The notes under the pieces: model-generated
Told to the model about the DNA's origin: nothing
Seen by the model: the letters and a program-made list of their open reading frames with translations, nothing else
The model's database searches: none
Source of the DNA: Oreocharis arfaki
Taxonomy: Eukaryota; Chordata; Aves; Passeriformes; Paramythiidae
Reading direction: 5' to 3'
Assembly: GCA_013398015.1 (NCBI GenBank)
Contig: VZRR01013751.1
Coordinates: 7,907-71,906, forward strand
DNA: 64,000 bases
Shown here: positions 49,601 through 60,600 of the stretch, piece by piece
Numbering within the stretch: the stretch's first letter is position 1
Layout: every line of letters begins with the position of its first letter
Program-made: the position numbers and the translations under genes

Positions 49601-50578
49601 TGTGGCTTCACATACCTTTGAGATGTTTATGCCCCCCACCCACTGTACTACAGAAAAGTCAGCCAAAGTCGGAAGCCAAAGAGCAAAGCGTAGCTGACTA
49701 AAGAGTCATGGCATTGGGAGAGGATCCTCATGAGGGTATAGAGTTCAGACCTTATATTCTGTGAAGAGTATGTAAAGTAATATATTCCATTTGAAACACT
49801 GACACTGCTTCTTTCAGTCTTGTCCCTGTATTACTAGAAAGAAAACCACATAAAGCAATTTGAATGAAAGTAGAAATGTTTTTCAATACAATAAAATATG
49901 CAACTGAGTAGCAACTACAAGCACTTAGGTGTTTTACAGAAAAATTTAAGTTGGGACAAACTTAGAGCTGGTTTTCAGCATGTGACTAAGGCTAAAATGT
50001 TTAGTGAGTTCCTATGTTTTATGTATTTATTCACTTTAGTTTCCAGCAGACTAAACTTTGAATAAACTGCCAAACTTCACTTCTCATTTATATGCTTCTC
50101 CTAATAGGATTCAGCAAATAATCAATTGGGATAACTAAATCAAAGCTGATTTGAGGCACATGCAAATTCCCATTTTACATTTACTTAGCCATAGCTGGTT
50201 TATTATTGTTTATCTGTGAATTCTGTTGTTGCGTCAGTCATCCCTGTGAGGCCCAGGTAACTTGCTTAGTTGCCTGTGTTGAATTGGGTGATTGTTTTTT
50301 AAAGCTTTAAATGATTTGAAGGAAATGTTTTTTGTGTATATTGCTTAAGACAGAAAAAAATTTCCTTTCTTGCCAGGTCCTAGTAGCTGAAACGGATTAA
50401 AGTGTCCCATCTACTATATATTTGAGAATATATTAATTCAATTAGCAGTCACCATTCAGGGAAAGGCTGATAGGTGCTTCTTGAGTTAACATCTGCATTA
50501 AACATTAATCTTTATTTAGCTGTATCCTATCAGTTTTCTCTTTTGCTTTATAGTTGTGCTGACTTCTCTGTAACAGCC
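43623..50578. other. Gene-free AT-rich unique sequence
   Basis: Nearly 7 kb without a recognised gene, RNA or interspersed repeat, except for the A/C-rich simple tract at about 44,775-44,893. Frames such as 43,663-43,923 plus and 48,491-48,847 plus are Phe/Leu/Ser-rich products of T-rich sequence. Confidence 0.55.
44775..44893. repeat. A/C-rich simple sequence
   Basis: An A/C-dominated plus-strand tract with AAC and CAAAA words and short C runs, with only a few G and T interruptions. It resembles, in less ordered form, the block at 12,793-13,228. Confidence 0.85.
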
Positions 50579-50890
50579 TGCTGTGGTTTAGGAATGGTAT
50601 TCTGAATTCATTGCTTCCACCAAAACCTCCAAACCAAGCACCACTCACTCACGCACTCCTTCTTCCCTCTCCCTTCTCTTTGTGGTATGTCAAGAGAGAA
50701 CTGGAGGCCCAAAAGGTGAAGATCATGGGTTCAGAAACAATCGATTTACTGGAAGCAGCAATAAGAAAAGGTAAGAAAAGGTAAGGAAAATAAGCAGTAA
50801 GAGCAACAATATTAATTACAAAAGTGTACTAGAGAGAGGCAAGTGATTCCCATGCAGAACACTTACCACGGAGCCTGACCTGACCAGCAC
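50579..50890 (-). mobile_element. Partial ERV LTR
   Basis: It aligns to the first part (plus-strand order) of the LTR at 31,193-31,709. Both start 'tg', then share 'tttaggaatggta', 'aaaaggtgaagatcatg' and 'agtgattc-catgc-' words in the same order and spacing. Read on the minus strand, this is the 3' end of the LTR, ending in CA at 50,579. The 5' part of the LTR is missing. It contains a small internal duplication, 'aagaaaaggt', at about 50,764-50,782. Confidence 0.75.
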
Positions 50891-52553
50891 CACCCTACCC
50901 TCACCCATAAGAGGGATCTTACTGCAGTGACTAAGTTTTGCAATACTCTTATCACTGTTGCAATAGGGACAAAAAAATCTTCAGTCTTGCCATAGAGAAA
51001 GCAGGCTTACTATGATTTTCAGGTTAACAATCCTTATGGCAGTGCTATCTTTATCTTAACTTGCAGGGGTTTTGCAGAGAACATAATTAAATGCATAGCC
51101 ATTAAAAATCAAGTCCTAACAGCAGTTACCTCAGACTGTAACACAAAATGCAGGAATCCTAGCTGAGGGTTACCTGTAGGAGCCAGATGATTTGTGGATA
51201 GGTGGACACTTCAGATAGTGTTTTGTTAAAAGCTGGCATTAAAGTTTGAGTCCCAACTACTAATCCTAGTGCCAATACTGTAACTGATTGGCAGAATTTA
51301 GCCATAGAAAACTGGTTTCCTTAATTTCATCTAACTAAAACTAGAGACTATGTCATCAATTACCTAAGACTAATACTGAGAGCCCAGGAAGTCCTTAACT
51401 ATTTAATGATTTTCAGTGTACTGACAGTTTTCTTCCTATTTGTGCAGCTAAAATGTTTAGATAAAATAGAATGTAAATAGTTCAGATCAGGGTAAAGATA
51501 CTAATAAAAGTATTTAATTAAACATTACTATTATCCACAAATACATTTACAAAGACCTGGGCATCCAATTTTTACTTAGTTTGCTCTCAGATAAACTGAG
51601 TCAAAGACAAAACATTCCTAAGTGTCCAATTTACATACAAAACAAGATGAATTGAAAGATTCAGACATGCTTGAACTACGTCCAAATCAACTTAATCAGA
51701 TCAAAGGAAGAGAAAGTTTCTTAAATGTTTTCTAAAATAATGCATCTTTAGAAAGGAGACAAACCTTTACCTTTTCAAATGATTTCTGCAACTTCCTAAA
51801 TACTCTGGGAAAAGAGAAGAAATGTATCTACAAGATACACAAATTAAAGAACATGTATTTTAACGTCCTTTGAGAAGAGGAAAAATTAAGTTCTGCATCT
51901 TTTCAGAAGGAGGATACAACAACATTTTGATGCTTATGGGTGTAAACAGGTACTTTCCAGATGTGTTTCCATCCCATTTTAACCAGTCAGTTAGAAACTT
52001 GTGTCAGTCAGTTTGCGTATCTGATAGAAATCCTTTTGAAAGATAACTCTGCTTTGCGTTTTCTGGAAGAGTAACCCTGTTAAGTGGCTGTTTTCACACT
52101 CCTGAAAACACCAGAAAACAGTAGCCTACAAGAAAACACTGCCTGAAACCATCAAACAGCTTCTCCCAGAAGCTAGCAGCACAGGATTAATGGAACACTT
52201 TTCCACTGGTGGTATATCCCCTATAGCCAGGAGAAATAATGTGAAAGAAAGATTACCATTTTCTCACATTCTGTTTGAGGTAGCTCTTAATCCTGTTTGA
52301 ATCGTTGGAAACTGGCAGGTTTGGAGAGAACTGAGAATCTGGTGGTCAAAGTCACTGTCAGATATCTTGCTGTCAGCATGACAGTGTTAAACCTCACTAA
52401 GAATAAACTGTTATTCCTGTTAGCTTTTAATTTAAATGGTGCACTCTTGTTTCATTTTAAAAAATAAATAAAAGATTGAAAAAAGCACCAGTTTTGATAC
52501 ACAACATCTGTGATTTGTAATAGGCTAAGCTGTACAAGAAATGGATTAGAGGT
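50891..52553. other. Gene-free AT-rich unique sequence
   Basis: No gene, RNA or repeat was recognised. Confidence 0.5.
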
Positions 52554-53112
52554 TGCCCTGGTTTCAACTGGGCTAGAGTTAATTTCTTCTTGGTAGCTGG
52601 TCCAATGCTGGTTTTGCATTCAGTATTAGCGTAGTGTTGATAACACACTGATGTTTCAGTTGTTCCTAACTAGTGCTTATTCCAAGTCAAGAACTTTTTC
52701 AGTCTCTCCTGCTTTGTCATGAGAAGGTAACAAAAAGTGTTGGGAGGGGGCAAGGCTGGAATAGGTGACTTGAATTCTCCAGAGAGACATTCCACACTAG
52801 AGAATGTCATGCCCACCCTATAAACTAGGGGAGTTAACCAGATTATTATTTATTTATTAAATAGTACTTTGATCAGGTTTCAAGGATGGGAATTGGCCTT
52901 GATCAGCAGGTGGTGAGCAACTGTACTCTGCATCTCTGTTTTTTCTTTGGGTTGTATAAATGACAATGATTTCACTTTGTTTCAATTATTAAACTGTTCT
53001 TAATTTATGAGTTTCTTCTTTGATTCTCCTCACCTCTCCTCACCACTCCTCTGGGGAAGGAGGAGGGAAATGAGCTAGTGGCTTAGTTGCCAGCTGGCCT
53101 TAAATCACAACA
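52554..53112 (+). mobile_element. Solo ERV LTR, same group as 28,622-29,253
   Basis: A 559-bp LTR from TGCCCTGGTTTCAACTGGG to CTTAAATCACAACA. It is flanked by GAGGT (52,549-52,553) and AAGGT (53,113-53,117), a 5-bp target duplication with one difference. A TATA box (TATAAA) lies at 52,819-52,824. The order of blocks follows the LTR at 28,622: 'gagttaatttcttcttggtagctgg', 'aacacactgatgttt', 'ggagggggcaaggctgg', then a T-rich R/U5. There is no internal proviral sequence, so it is a solo LTR left by recombination. Confidence 0.9.
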
Positions 53113-55077
53113 AAGGTAAAATAAGTACTTTCCTGATACAACTGCATTTTGAAATTGTATTAAATTTTATTATTTTATATCAACATGAACTATCTGTAGA
53201 ACTTGAGAAACTCTATGTAGGGGTTTTCTCATGTTTGGGTTTGTTTTTTTTTTTTTTGTATATTTGTTTTGTGTGCCTTTTTTCCTTTATGTTCAGTGAT
53301 CCTACAGGTTTCTGTTTATATTAATAACTGAATAGATTTCATATTTTTTTATATTAAAAAATTCCTTCTCTCACAAGTTCCCTTTTACCACAAAGTTTGA
53401 TATGAAATCACTGAATAAAGATACATTGAGGATGTAATTTTTTAATTGTCTTTTAGTTTAAGAAAAAGAAGAGTGACATGTAAATAGAACAGTCCTCTGA
53501 CACTATTATGTTAGAGAAAAATGAAAAATTACTTCTAAAATATTCATTTAGGCAGTATTTATGCAATAGTGTAGCATAATGATAACCACTAAGCACATAG
53601 CTTTACAAGATTACCTAGAAACTGTGATTCCCAGTAAGGTAAATTTTCATCTGTGACTAAAACATCAGATTTTTGTTTGACATGCAGTATGTACAGTTAC
53701 ATTGTTTCATAATAGTATTTTTTTTCCCCCAGGATTGATGTGATACCCTGCTATTTCAATAAAAGTCACCGGACAGAAACATATGTTTATAAATATATTT
53801 AATAATTCTTTTTCTACAGAATGAAGAAAAACCAAGACAGATTCTACACTTTCTCTTTCAAAATACCAGTGGGCAAAAGAAGAAAAAACTGTTGTATGTT
53901 TATTATTTGATTTACTAGTAACTATCTGAGTTTTACAAGAGAAGAATTTGTAATTCCACATATGCAGGCATCACCTAAAAGGCACTTGGGTTCTTAAAGG
54001 ATCAAATCCAAAGAATAAATTGTACGCTGCAGACAGCCCATTCAGGTAGCATTTGCATAATTGGGCTTTACACACTTGAGTTAGCACTAACTGAATTCAG
54101 TGAACGCTGACTCCCAGCAACTGTGAGATAGGTCCAAAGTGTTGCAGATTTTCAGTTTGTGTAACTGTATTTCCATTATTTTCAATTGGAGGTTTATGGG
54201 GGTAAGGACTCCAGAAGTAACTTCTTTGGAATTCATATGTTTTAGCTAGAATATGAAACTGAGATGTATTAAATACTGCAGTTGGATAAACGCTTAAAAT
54301 ATTATGCTTTTAATAATTCAGGTTTTAAGATGAAATCAACATTTAGTCATTATGTCAGAGCAAATGATTCCAGTGTCTTTTTGTGTAGGTTTTGATTTTT
54401 AACTGAGAGTTTAATAAATTCACCTTTCATTTTTTTCATGTCTCTTTTCTCTATACATTTGTAGTCAACAATGTTGTTTGAAATGTGTGGTGAGGTACCC
54501 CAACTGCTCTGTTTTCATACATCCCCTACTCTTTAGAAGCATTTCTCAAAGAAGGATATACATAGGAAAAAGGAACACTGAGCCAGATCAAGATCAACTC
54601 CACTTGTGGCAAGAATAAACCTGCAATATAAATCTATAGACTAAGAAGAATAAAAATACATTATATTCTTTACACAGTGCCCTTTTATTTGAGCTACTAG
54701 GCCATCAAAAACTGATGTGGGCTGCAACAGAAGTGAAAGTATGAGACAAACAACACTAATGCCTAAGATTCAGCCCAGACTTAATAGTATTTAGTATATT
54801 AAAAATTAATCTGTGCAGTTTTTTAAATGCACACATGAAAATGGAGAGTTCCTTAAGAAAATGAAGTCAGCTCCATAGAATTTAGCTGAAGATGAACTAC
54901 AGGTTAGTAACTATAGTCTGGTTTCAGTATATTGCACTATTTGAGGCTTTTTAAATTTAAGACGTGAGAAAAGGCTTACTTGAATTACCAGACAAATGCA
55001 TGGGTGAGAGGAAAAGTTTATAAGTTACAAAATACATAGTAAAATCATCCCTACTAGCAACAACAAGACTTACCGGG
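53113..55077. other. Gene-free AT-rich unique sequence
   Basis: No gene, RNA or transposon was recognised. A G/T-rich run with poly-T occurs at about 53,236-53,276. Confidence 0.5.
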
Positions 55078-55651
55078 TGTGTTGTCAGATGCTTGAACAG
55101 CAGTTAATTTTCATGAGAACTTACGCTTTACTCAAGACCTTGAAGAGCTATTGTTGTCCGTAAGAGTGGGATTCATCACCAGACTGATGAATGTTGAGGA
55201 CTGGTCCCAGTCATAGAACTGAGTCTCACTCATAGAACTGAGGGGGAGTTTATTTCATGTTGGTACAAAGACGGGGTTTATATGGTAAGTCTACAAAGCT
55301 AGTGCGCCGATTCTTAAAACTTTACACTATTTCTACATTTTAGCAAACAAAAGTTTGAAACATGGTTCATTGGCTGCATGTTACCACTCTCTGGACACAT
55401 TGTTAACTGTCCCTGTTGAGATATGAGTATGAACAATAGAATGTAGCTGCTTTTGAAAGTGATAATTGTTTTTGTCCTTGCCAAGGCCTTTGCTGAACCT
55501 GCAGATTGGGTGCACAAAGAAACCTGCTTTGTAAAAGTGCTGGAAATTTGGCAAGTATAATTCATATGCTGGTGGAGGCAGAAAAGGGAGATCAATGGAC
55601 CACAGGACTGATAGGAATAATTAAAGAGATATCTTGAAATGTGTCCTGACA
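55078..55651 (-). mobile_element. Probable solo ERV LTR
   Basis: Read on the minus strand this has LTR architecture. It starts at TGTCAGGAC (55,651) and has a TATA box (CATATAAACC, 55,277-55,282 core). A poly(A) signal AATAAA lies 28 bp further on (55,249-55,254), then U5 with a 19-bp tandem repeat of 'ctcagttctatga' words (55,211-55,242). It probably ends at ...CTGACAACACA near 55,078. I could not identify a matching target duplication, so both ends are provisional. The 124-residue frame at 55,314-55,688 minus lies mostly in U3 and is not a recognisable protein. Confidence 0.6.
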
Positions 55652-56217
55652 ATGAGAATTTATTGTCTATGTTTACTTCCACATACATCAGTGGTATTTG
55701 TAAAATATCAATACGGGAGTGGACTTTTTGTTTTCAAAGCCTGTGCTGTGTTTTGTGTCTAATCCACTCCATCTCCCCCAAGAACGTTTTTTTTGTCATC
55801 TCTATCAATGTACTCCACTTACAAATATGACTTTACTTCAGAGATAGCAATGTCTGTGTACAAGGTTTTCCCATGCTTATCCAGACACCAGTGAGGCTCT
55901 CTGCTGGATTCCTAGGCTGGGAAACATATTTCACCATATTTAACCCTATTTGCTCATTTGGTTTCAAGTTATTGTCTTCCTGTCAGGACTTTCATTAAAC
56001 TTGATCTCCCATATAAAGACCTATTTAAATATTATAAGTCTGAAATCCTTGGCTGAGATTTCTTGGAAATTATTCTAATTAATTCAGAGAACTAGAATGT
56101 CACAAGTAGTCATAGATTCCTTAATTTCATAATAATCATCATCTTGTGAGCTCAGTTTTAGCTTTTTCCTTTTTGTTAAAACAAACAGCCGTTGCATTCT
56201 GATTTGTGGAGTGTGTC

Positions 56218-56292
56218 TTAAACAAAAACAACAACAACAACAACAAAACAACAACAAAAAAACCCCAACCAACCAACCAACAAAAAAAAAAA
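56218..56292. repeat. (CAA)n and A/C-rich simple sequence
   Basis: The plus strand is A/C-only for most of its length: CAA repeats, then AAAAACCCC, CCAA repeats and poly-A. It is similar in character to the A/C tracts at 12.8 and 44.8 kb. Confidence 0.93.
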
Positions 56293-57603
56293 TCTGGTTT
56301 GGGTTTTGGATTGATTGGATTAATCTTTCCCTAGACTTTTACAAAAGACACAATTGATTCGTTCAGTTTTTCTTGACAGGGGTTCTGTGCTTCTGGCCTG
56401 AAGCCATCCTAGTTGTGACCAGAAGCAAGTATTTCATGTTTTGTGATTTATAATATGCAATGCTTACTTCAATTCTGCAGGGCTTTCTGCCTTCAGTCAG
56501 GTTATATCACCTATAAAGAGAACCTTTACTGCACAAAGCCAAAATTTGTTCAGAGAAGTGCTGAACAGCTTCTCATCTAAGAGCTGTAATATAAAAATTG
56601 TCAGGTTTGGCTTTGCTATGTAGTGTTCTGATAAAGGGGGTGGAATGAAAGAGAGAGCGAGAGAGAGAGAGAGGGATTGTCGGGGGGAGGGGAGAGGAGA
56701 CAGTGAGTTGTGGTTTGGTTTTGGTTTCTTTTGTCCTAAGGGGTTGAATACTAAATTGCTGGACTAAGAGTTGGAAGATAGGAACTGTTAATGCTTTAGT
56801 CCTGAGTCCCGGATAGGCCATCTAATGCAAGGTGAAAGCATGTCACCAAACTTGGGAATGTTGTGTTTTGACATCAGATGGTGTGTGAAGCTTCAGTTAA
56901 AGGCTATATTCACAGAAGACCTTAATGACATCTGGAGTGAGGTCTGAGGCTTCCTTCTTTATGGATGGGAGTGACTATTCAGATAAGTGTTTTCTCTGAG
57001 AGTAATAAGATTTCTTACTCATGTGTGAAGGAGGAGTCTCTTGACTTTTGTGGTTTATAACTGACATTACTTCTTTGTGGATTGGGAAAATACTTGGTAC
57101 AGCTGATTTGTAACTTATGAATGTATTTTAAGAACACTATCAAAACTCATTTTGTTTTGGATTGCAGAATTAAACCTCTATTACTATATATGTTTAATTC
57201 AGAAATAAATCAGCAGGCAACTTTGAAATGTTAGAAAAAAAAATTAAATGAACACTCTAGTCAATCTTTTGCCTTTGATGTGGAATAGAAGAGGTGATCT
57301 AATCCTTTTTAACCCTGAGGCATGTTTTCTGAAATGTACTCTATTCAGGCATTCCTCTGACAGCCACATAAAGCTGGTTGCTAATGTAAAATAAATGGCC
57401 TGAAATTTTAATGCATATAAGGATTGATGTCACCAATATTTCGTGTTGTATGTGTAATTCAGTGTCATAAATATTTAACAACTTCTTCCCTTAAAAGGTT
57501 CATGCAAACTTCATTTCATGCATACTTGTAAACCTGCGGATCATGGCCATTAACTGCTGTTTGGAGAAAAAAAAAGAAAAGGAACAGTCAAATAAATTTT
57601 TTA

Positions 57604-57632
57604 TCATCATCATTATCATCATCATCATCATG
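57604..57632. repeat. (TCA)n microsatellite
   Basis: A short trinucleotide array, TCATCATCATTATCATCA and onward, with one interruption. It gives the poly-Met run in the 117-residue frame at 57,500-57,853 minus, which is therefore not evidence of a gene. Confidence 0.95.
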
Positions 57633-60600
57633 ACACAGCTGTGTATCGATTTTTCATTTCTCTGTACATCTGACTTTGTAAGAAATTTAGAATAGAATAC
57701 TGTTCCAAGTGGAAGGGACTTTAGCTGGATGCTGTGGCTGTAGTGGGCATAAAACAGCTTGAACAATACCCTATTTGCAAAGCTAACAGTGGTGAGTGGA
57801 GCAGGCATTGAATAATGTTGAAACCAGCCAGAGTCGATGATCTCAAAGTTCAAAGTTATATGCGCTTATAGTGAGGGGAAGATGTGGCAGACCTAGTAAA
57901 GTTCCTGACAGAGGAACCAACAAGTGATAGTGCTGATAACTTATCTAAAGTTGTTGAACTGACAAGGCTGGCCTGGAGCCATCTGACTGACAGTCAATTC
58001 CTGTATCCAATAAAAGCTCAGTCCCTCTTCTTAACCATAAAGGATTCTAACAGGCCTTTCTCGGCATGTGCACAGAGACTCCTCCTTTAAATGGGGTTAC
58101 ACCTGGAGGATGACTGAGAGAGCCTTGCCCATAGTCACTGGTATGAGTGGGTAACATCAGTCTCTACTTAAAACACCACACGAGTTCTTCCTCTAAGAAT
58201 AAAGAAAGTTCACAGCTGGGGAGAGGGATTTTGGTTACAAACTTTTTTTGGGCATTGATGGATCTAGGTTTTTTAAATCAAAAATTTTGTTGATTAATAC
58301 TTCAGGAGAGCTTTAAGTTGCCACTTATAGCCCCCTAAAATAAGGAAATGTAGTATTATAGCCATTCATATCTTCTGACGTTTATTTTTGGAGTAAAATG
58401 CCTTTTTAAAGCTAAGGACTGGCATGAGTTTCTCATAGTAGAAAATGCAAAGATTGGATAAAGTATCTGATAAAAATTTCCTTCAAGTTGATTTTTAATT
58501 AAAATGGCCTTAGGAGGCATGTCATGGAGCAGGAAATGACATCTTGCAAAGGCTTGCTGTTACACTGAAGAACTAATAGGATAGGAAGAGGTCTATGTTC
58601 CAGGACAATGGACTATGAGACATTTGGTTCATGCCTTCTATATAAATAGGCAGAACTCTGTCCTGTCAATATCTAGCTTCTCTACATAGCTCAAATGTTT
58701 GAACCAAGACCAGGAAAGAGCAACACAAAACCCCCTAACAACCTTCCCCTCCCAATCCCCACATTGCCCCCTTTAACTACCTCTCCAATCCCACAAAAAA
58801 ACTACACCTGTCTATTATTAAGAGATGATTCACGACCTAACTGTCCTCAGAGGGACAGGATCATGATAATGTTAACATGTTTTGGATGGTCTAAGGCTGT
58901 AAATGGCTGCAGGGATGGAAAAGCAGTGATCTCTTGGTTAGTGTACAAACCTTGATTCTTTTCCTATATTTTGCAATGAATGTGGATGGCATTACATCTG
59001 AGACAATGCTGACAGTTTCAGAGGTTTAACAGACTTGTTTCTGTATTTCCATGCAACTGGAAAGATCAGTGATTGTAGGATTGAGAGTACCGTCATCCAT
59101 CAATCAAAGTCAGGGATCAACTTTCCTTTAGATTCAGTGGGCACATGTTGGGCAAACATGTCCAAACCAACCTCTTCAGTGACTGAACAATAACCTGAAT
59201 AAGTCTATGCACTTTTTCCACTCAAATCATTCTATATGGTGTGTCTAATGTTATTTTTTAAGTGGAGCTAACAATTCATTTTAATCACTGGAAGTGATAC
59301 TTTAAAAACAATGTTTTGTGTTCTTGCAGTCATGGAATACATACACATGTATGTATTTCAAGGCTAATGTATCTGAAAAAAACAAGCCATCCGAGTCCTC
59401 TTGGTGTTATTAATTTACTGGTCATTGCCAAGGGGAAGAGAGTTTGTCATTTTCAAAATGATGCTTAAAATTTAATGGCCGAAATAAAGAACATTCATAA
59501 TTATATGTAGCTACCAATCTTTGACTGCTCTGTTTGAACAGCTCCTTTCTAACATTATAAATTATTCCAGGTTGCTCATCTAAACCACTTCTAACCTGTG
59601 CTTCCATGAATGATCGTTACGGAGTAGATGCAGACAGAAGGGAACACTAACTGGGCTGTGACATACAGATGTCAGTGAAAGCCCTAGATTTATCTTCCAT
59701 CAGCCTCATGATGTATAATGCTTGAATTGTAGCTTTGAAACAAAATAGTTTGGAATGCAATTCACTGGACCTGTCAAGCACCTTGGAAAAGTATTAGGTT
59801 GGAGGCGTAGTTTTTAGAAGTTGAAGGTGTAGTAGCACTTTGAATGGTTAGCTCAAGATAATGTTTACAATCAAACTAAGCTCAAATTTTTAGACTAGTA
59901 TTTCTCACAAAACTTTGGATATTACAGGGATGGGCCTTTTCTGATGGATTCCTTATGCATTCTAAATGTATAAAGTATTCCATTACATTAGATATTGTAT
60001 CTGTTAGACCTACCTTAAATCTGAATTAAAACTGAAATGTTAATTCATACATGCACATTCTGTGAAGCCTGAAGGGAAGAAGGCAAGAAATGACAATGTG
60101 TTTTTTATGTGAATTACTAACTATATTCTAAATACAGATGGAAGACAAATGTTATCTGGAAAGGGATCTGTCAGCCTACAGCAGGGGCTTTCACAATTCA
60201 ACATACACACACACACACTCTTGTATATATGCTTTCTTGTCACCTTTCTCTTAACTTCCATACTTTAAGGGGTTTTTTTGTTGGATCAGTGGATCACTTT
60301 TGATTTGCAACGTGATGAACATAAGTACAATTTCAGACATGTTTATTATCCACAAAGAACTACATTCTTGATGAGCATATGATTGGTGCTTGTGTGTTTG
60401 TATAGATACATATGTTATGTCAGTAAATTTCTGTCTTTAACTCCACTGGCACTAAGAATGGGTATAATTAAAATGCACATTCTGAAGATAACTTTAAAAA
60501 CATTCTGCAGAATTGTTGTTGCTATATTCTAGAGCTTTGGGTTGCAATGGTCTAACTTGTAAACTATTTTAGGACTGATGCATAAGCACTTTGCGATGTA

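Noticed and set aside
50160..50167. Octamer ATGCAAAT as a regulatory site
   Set aside because: The same or nearly the same word occurs at several other places in this window, as expected for AT-rich DNA.
57500..57853. 117-residue minus-strand frame
   Set aside because: It contains a Met run from a (TCA)n microsatellite and has no recognisable domain.
57884..58090. 68-residue frame starting MADLVKFL, followed by an AATAAA-like site
   Set aside because: It looked exon-like or LTR-like, but I recognise no protein family, see no LTR termini and no supporting splice signals.
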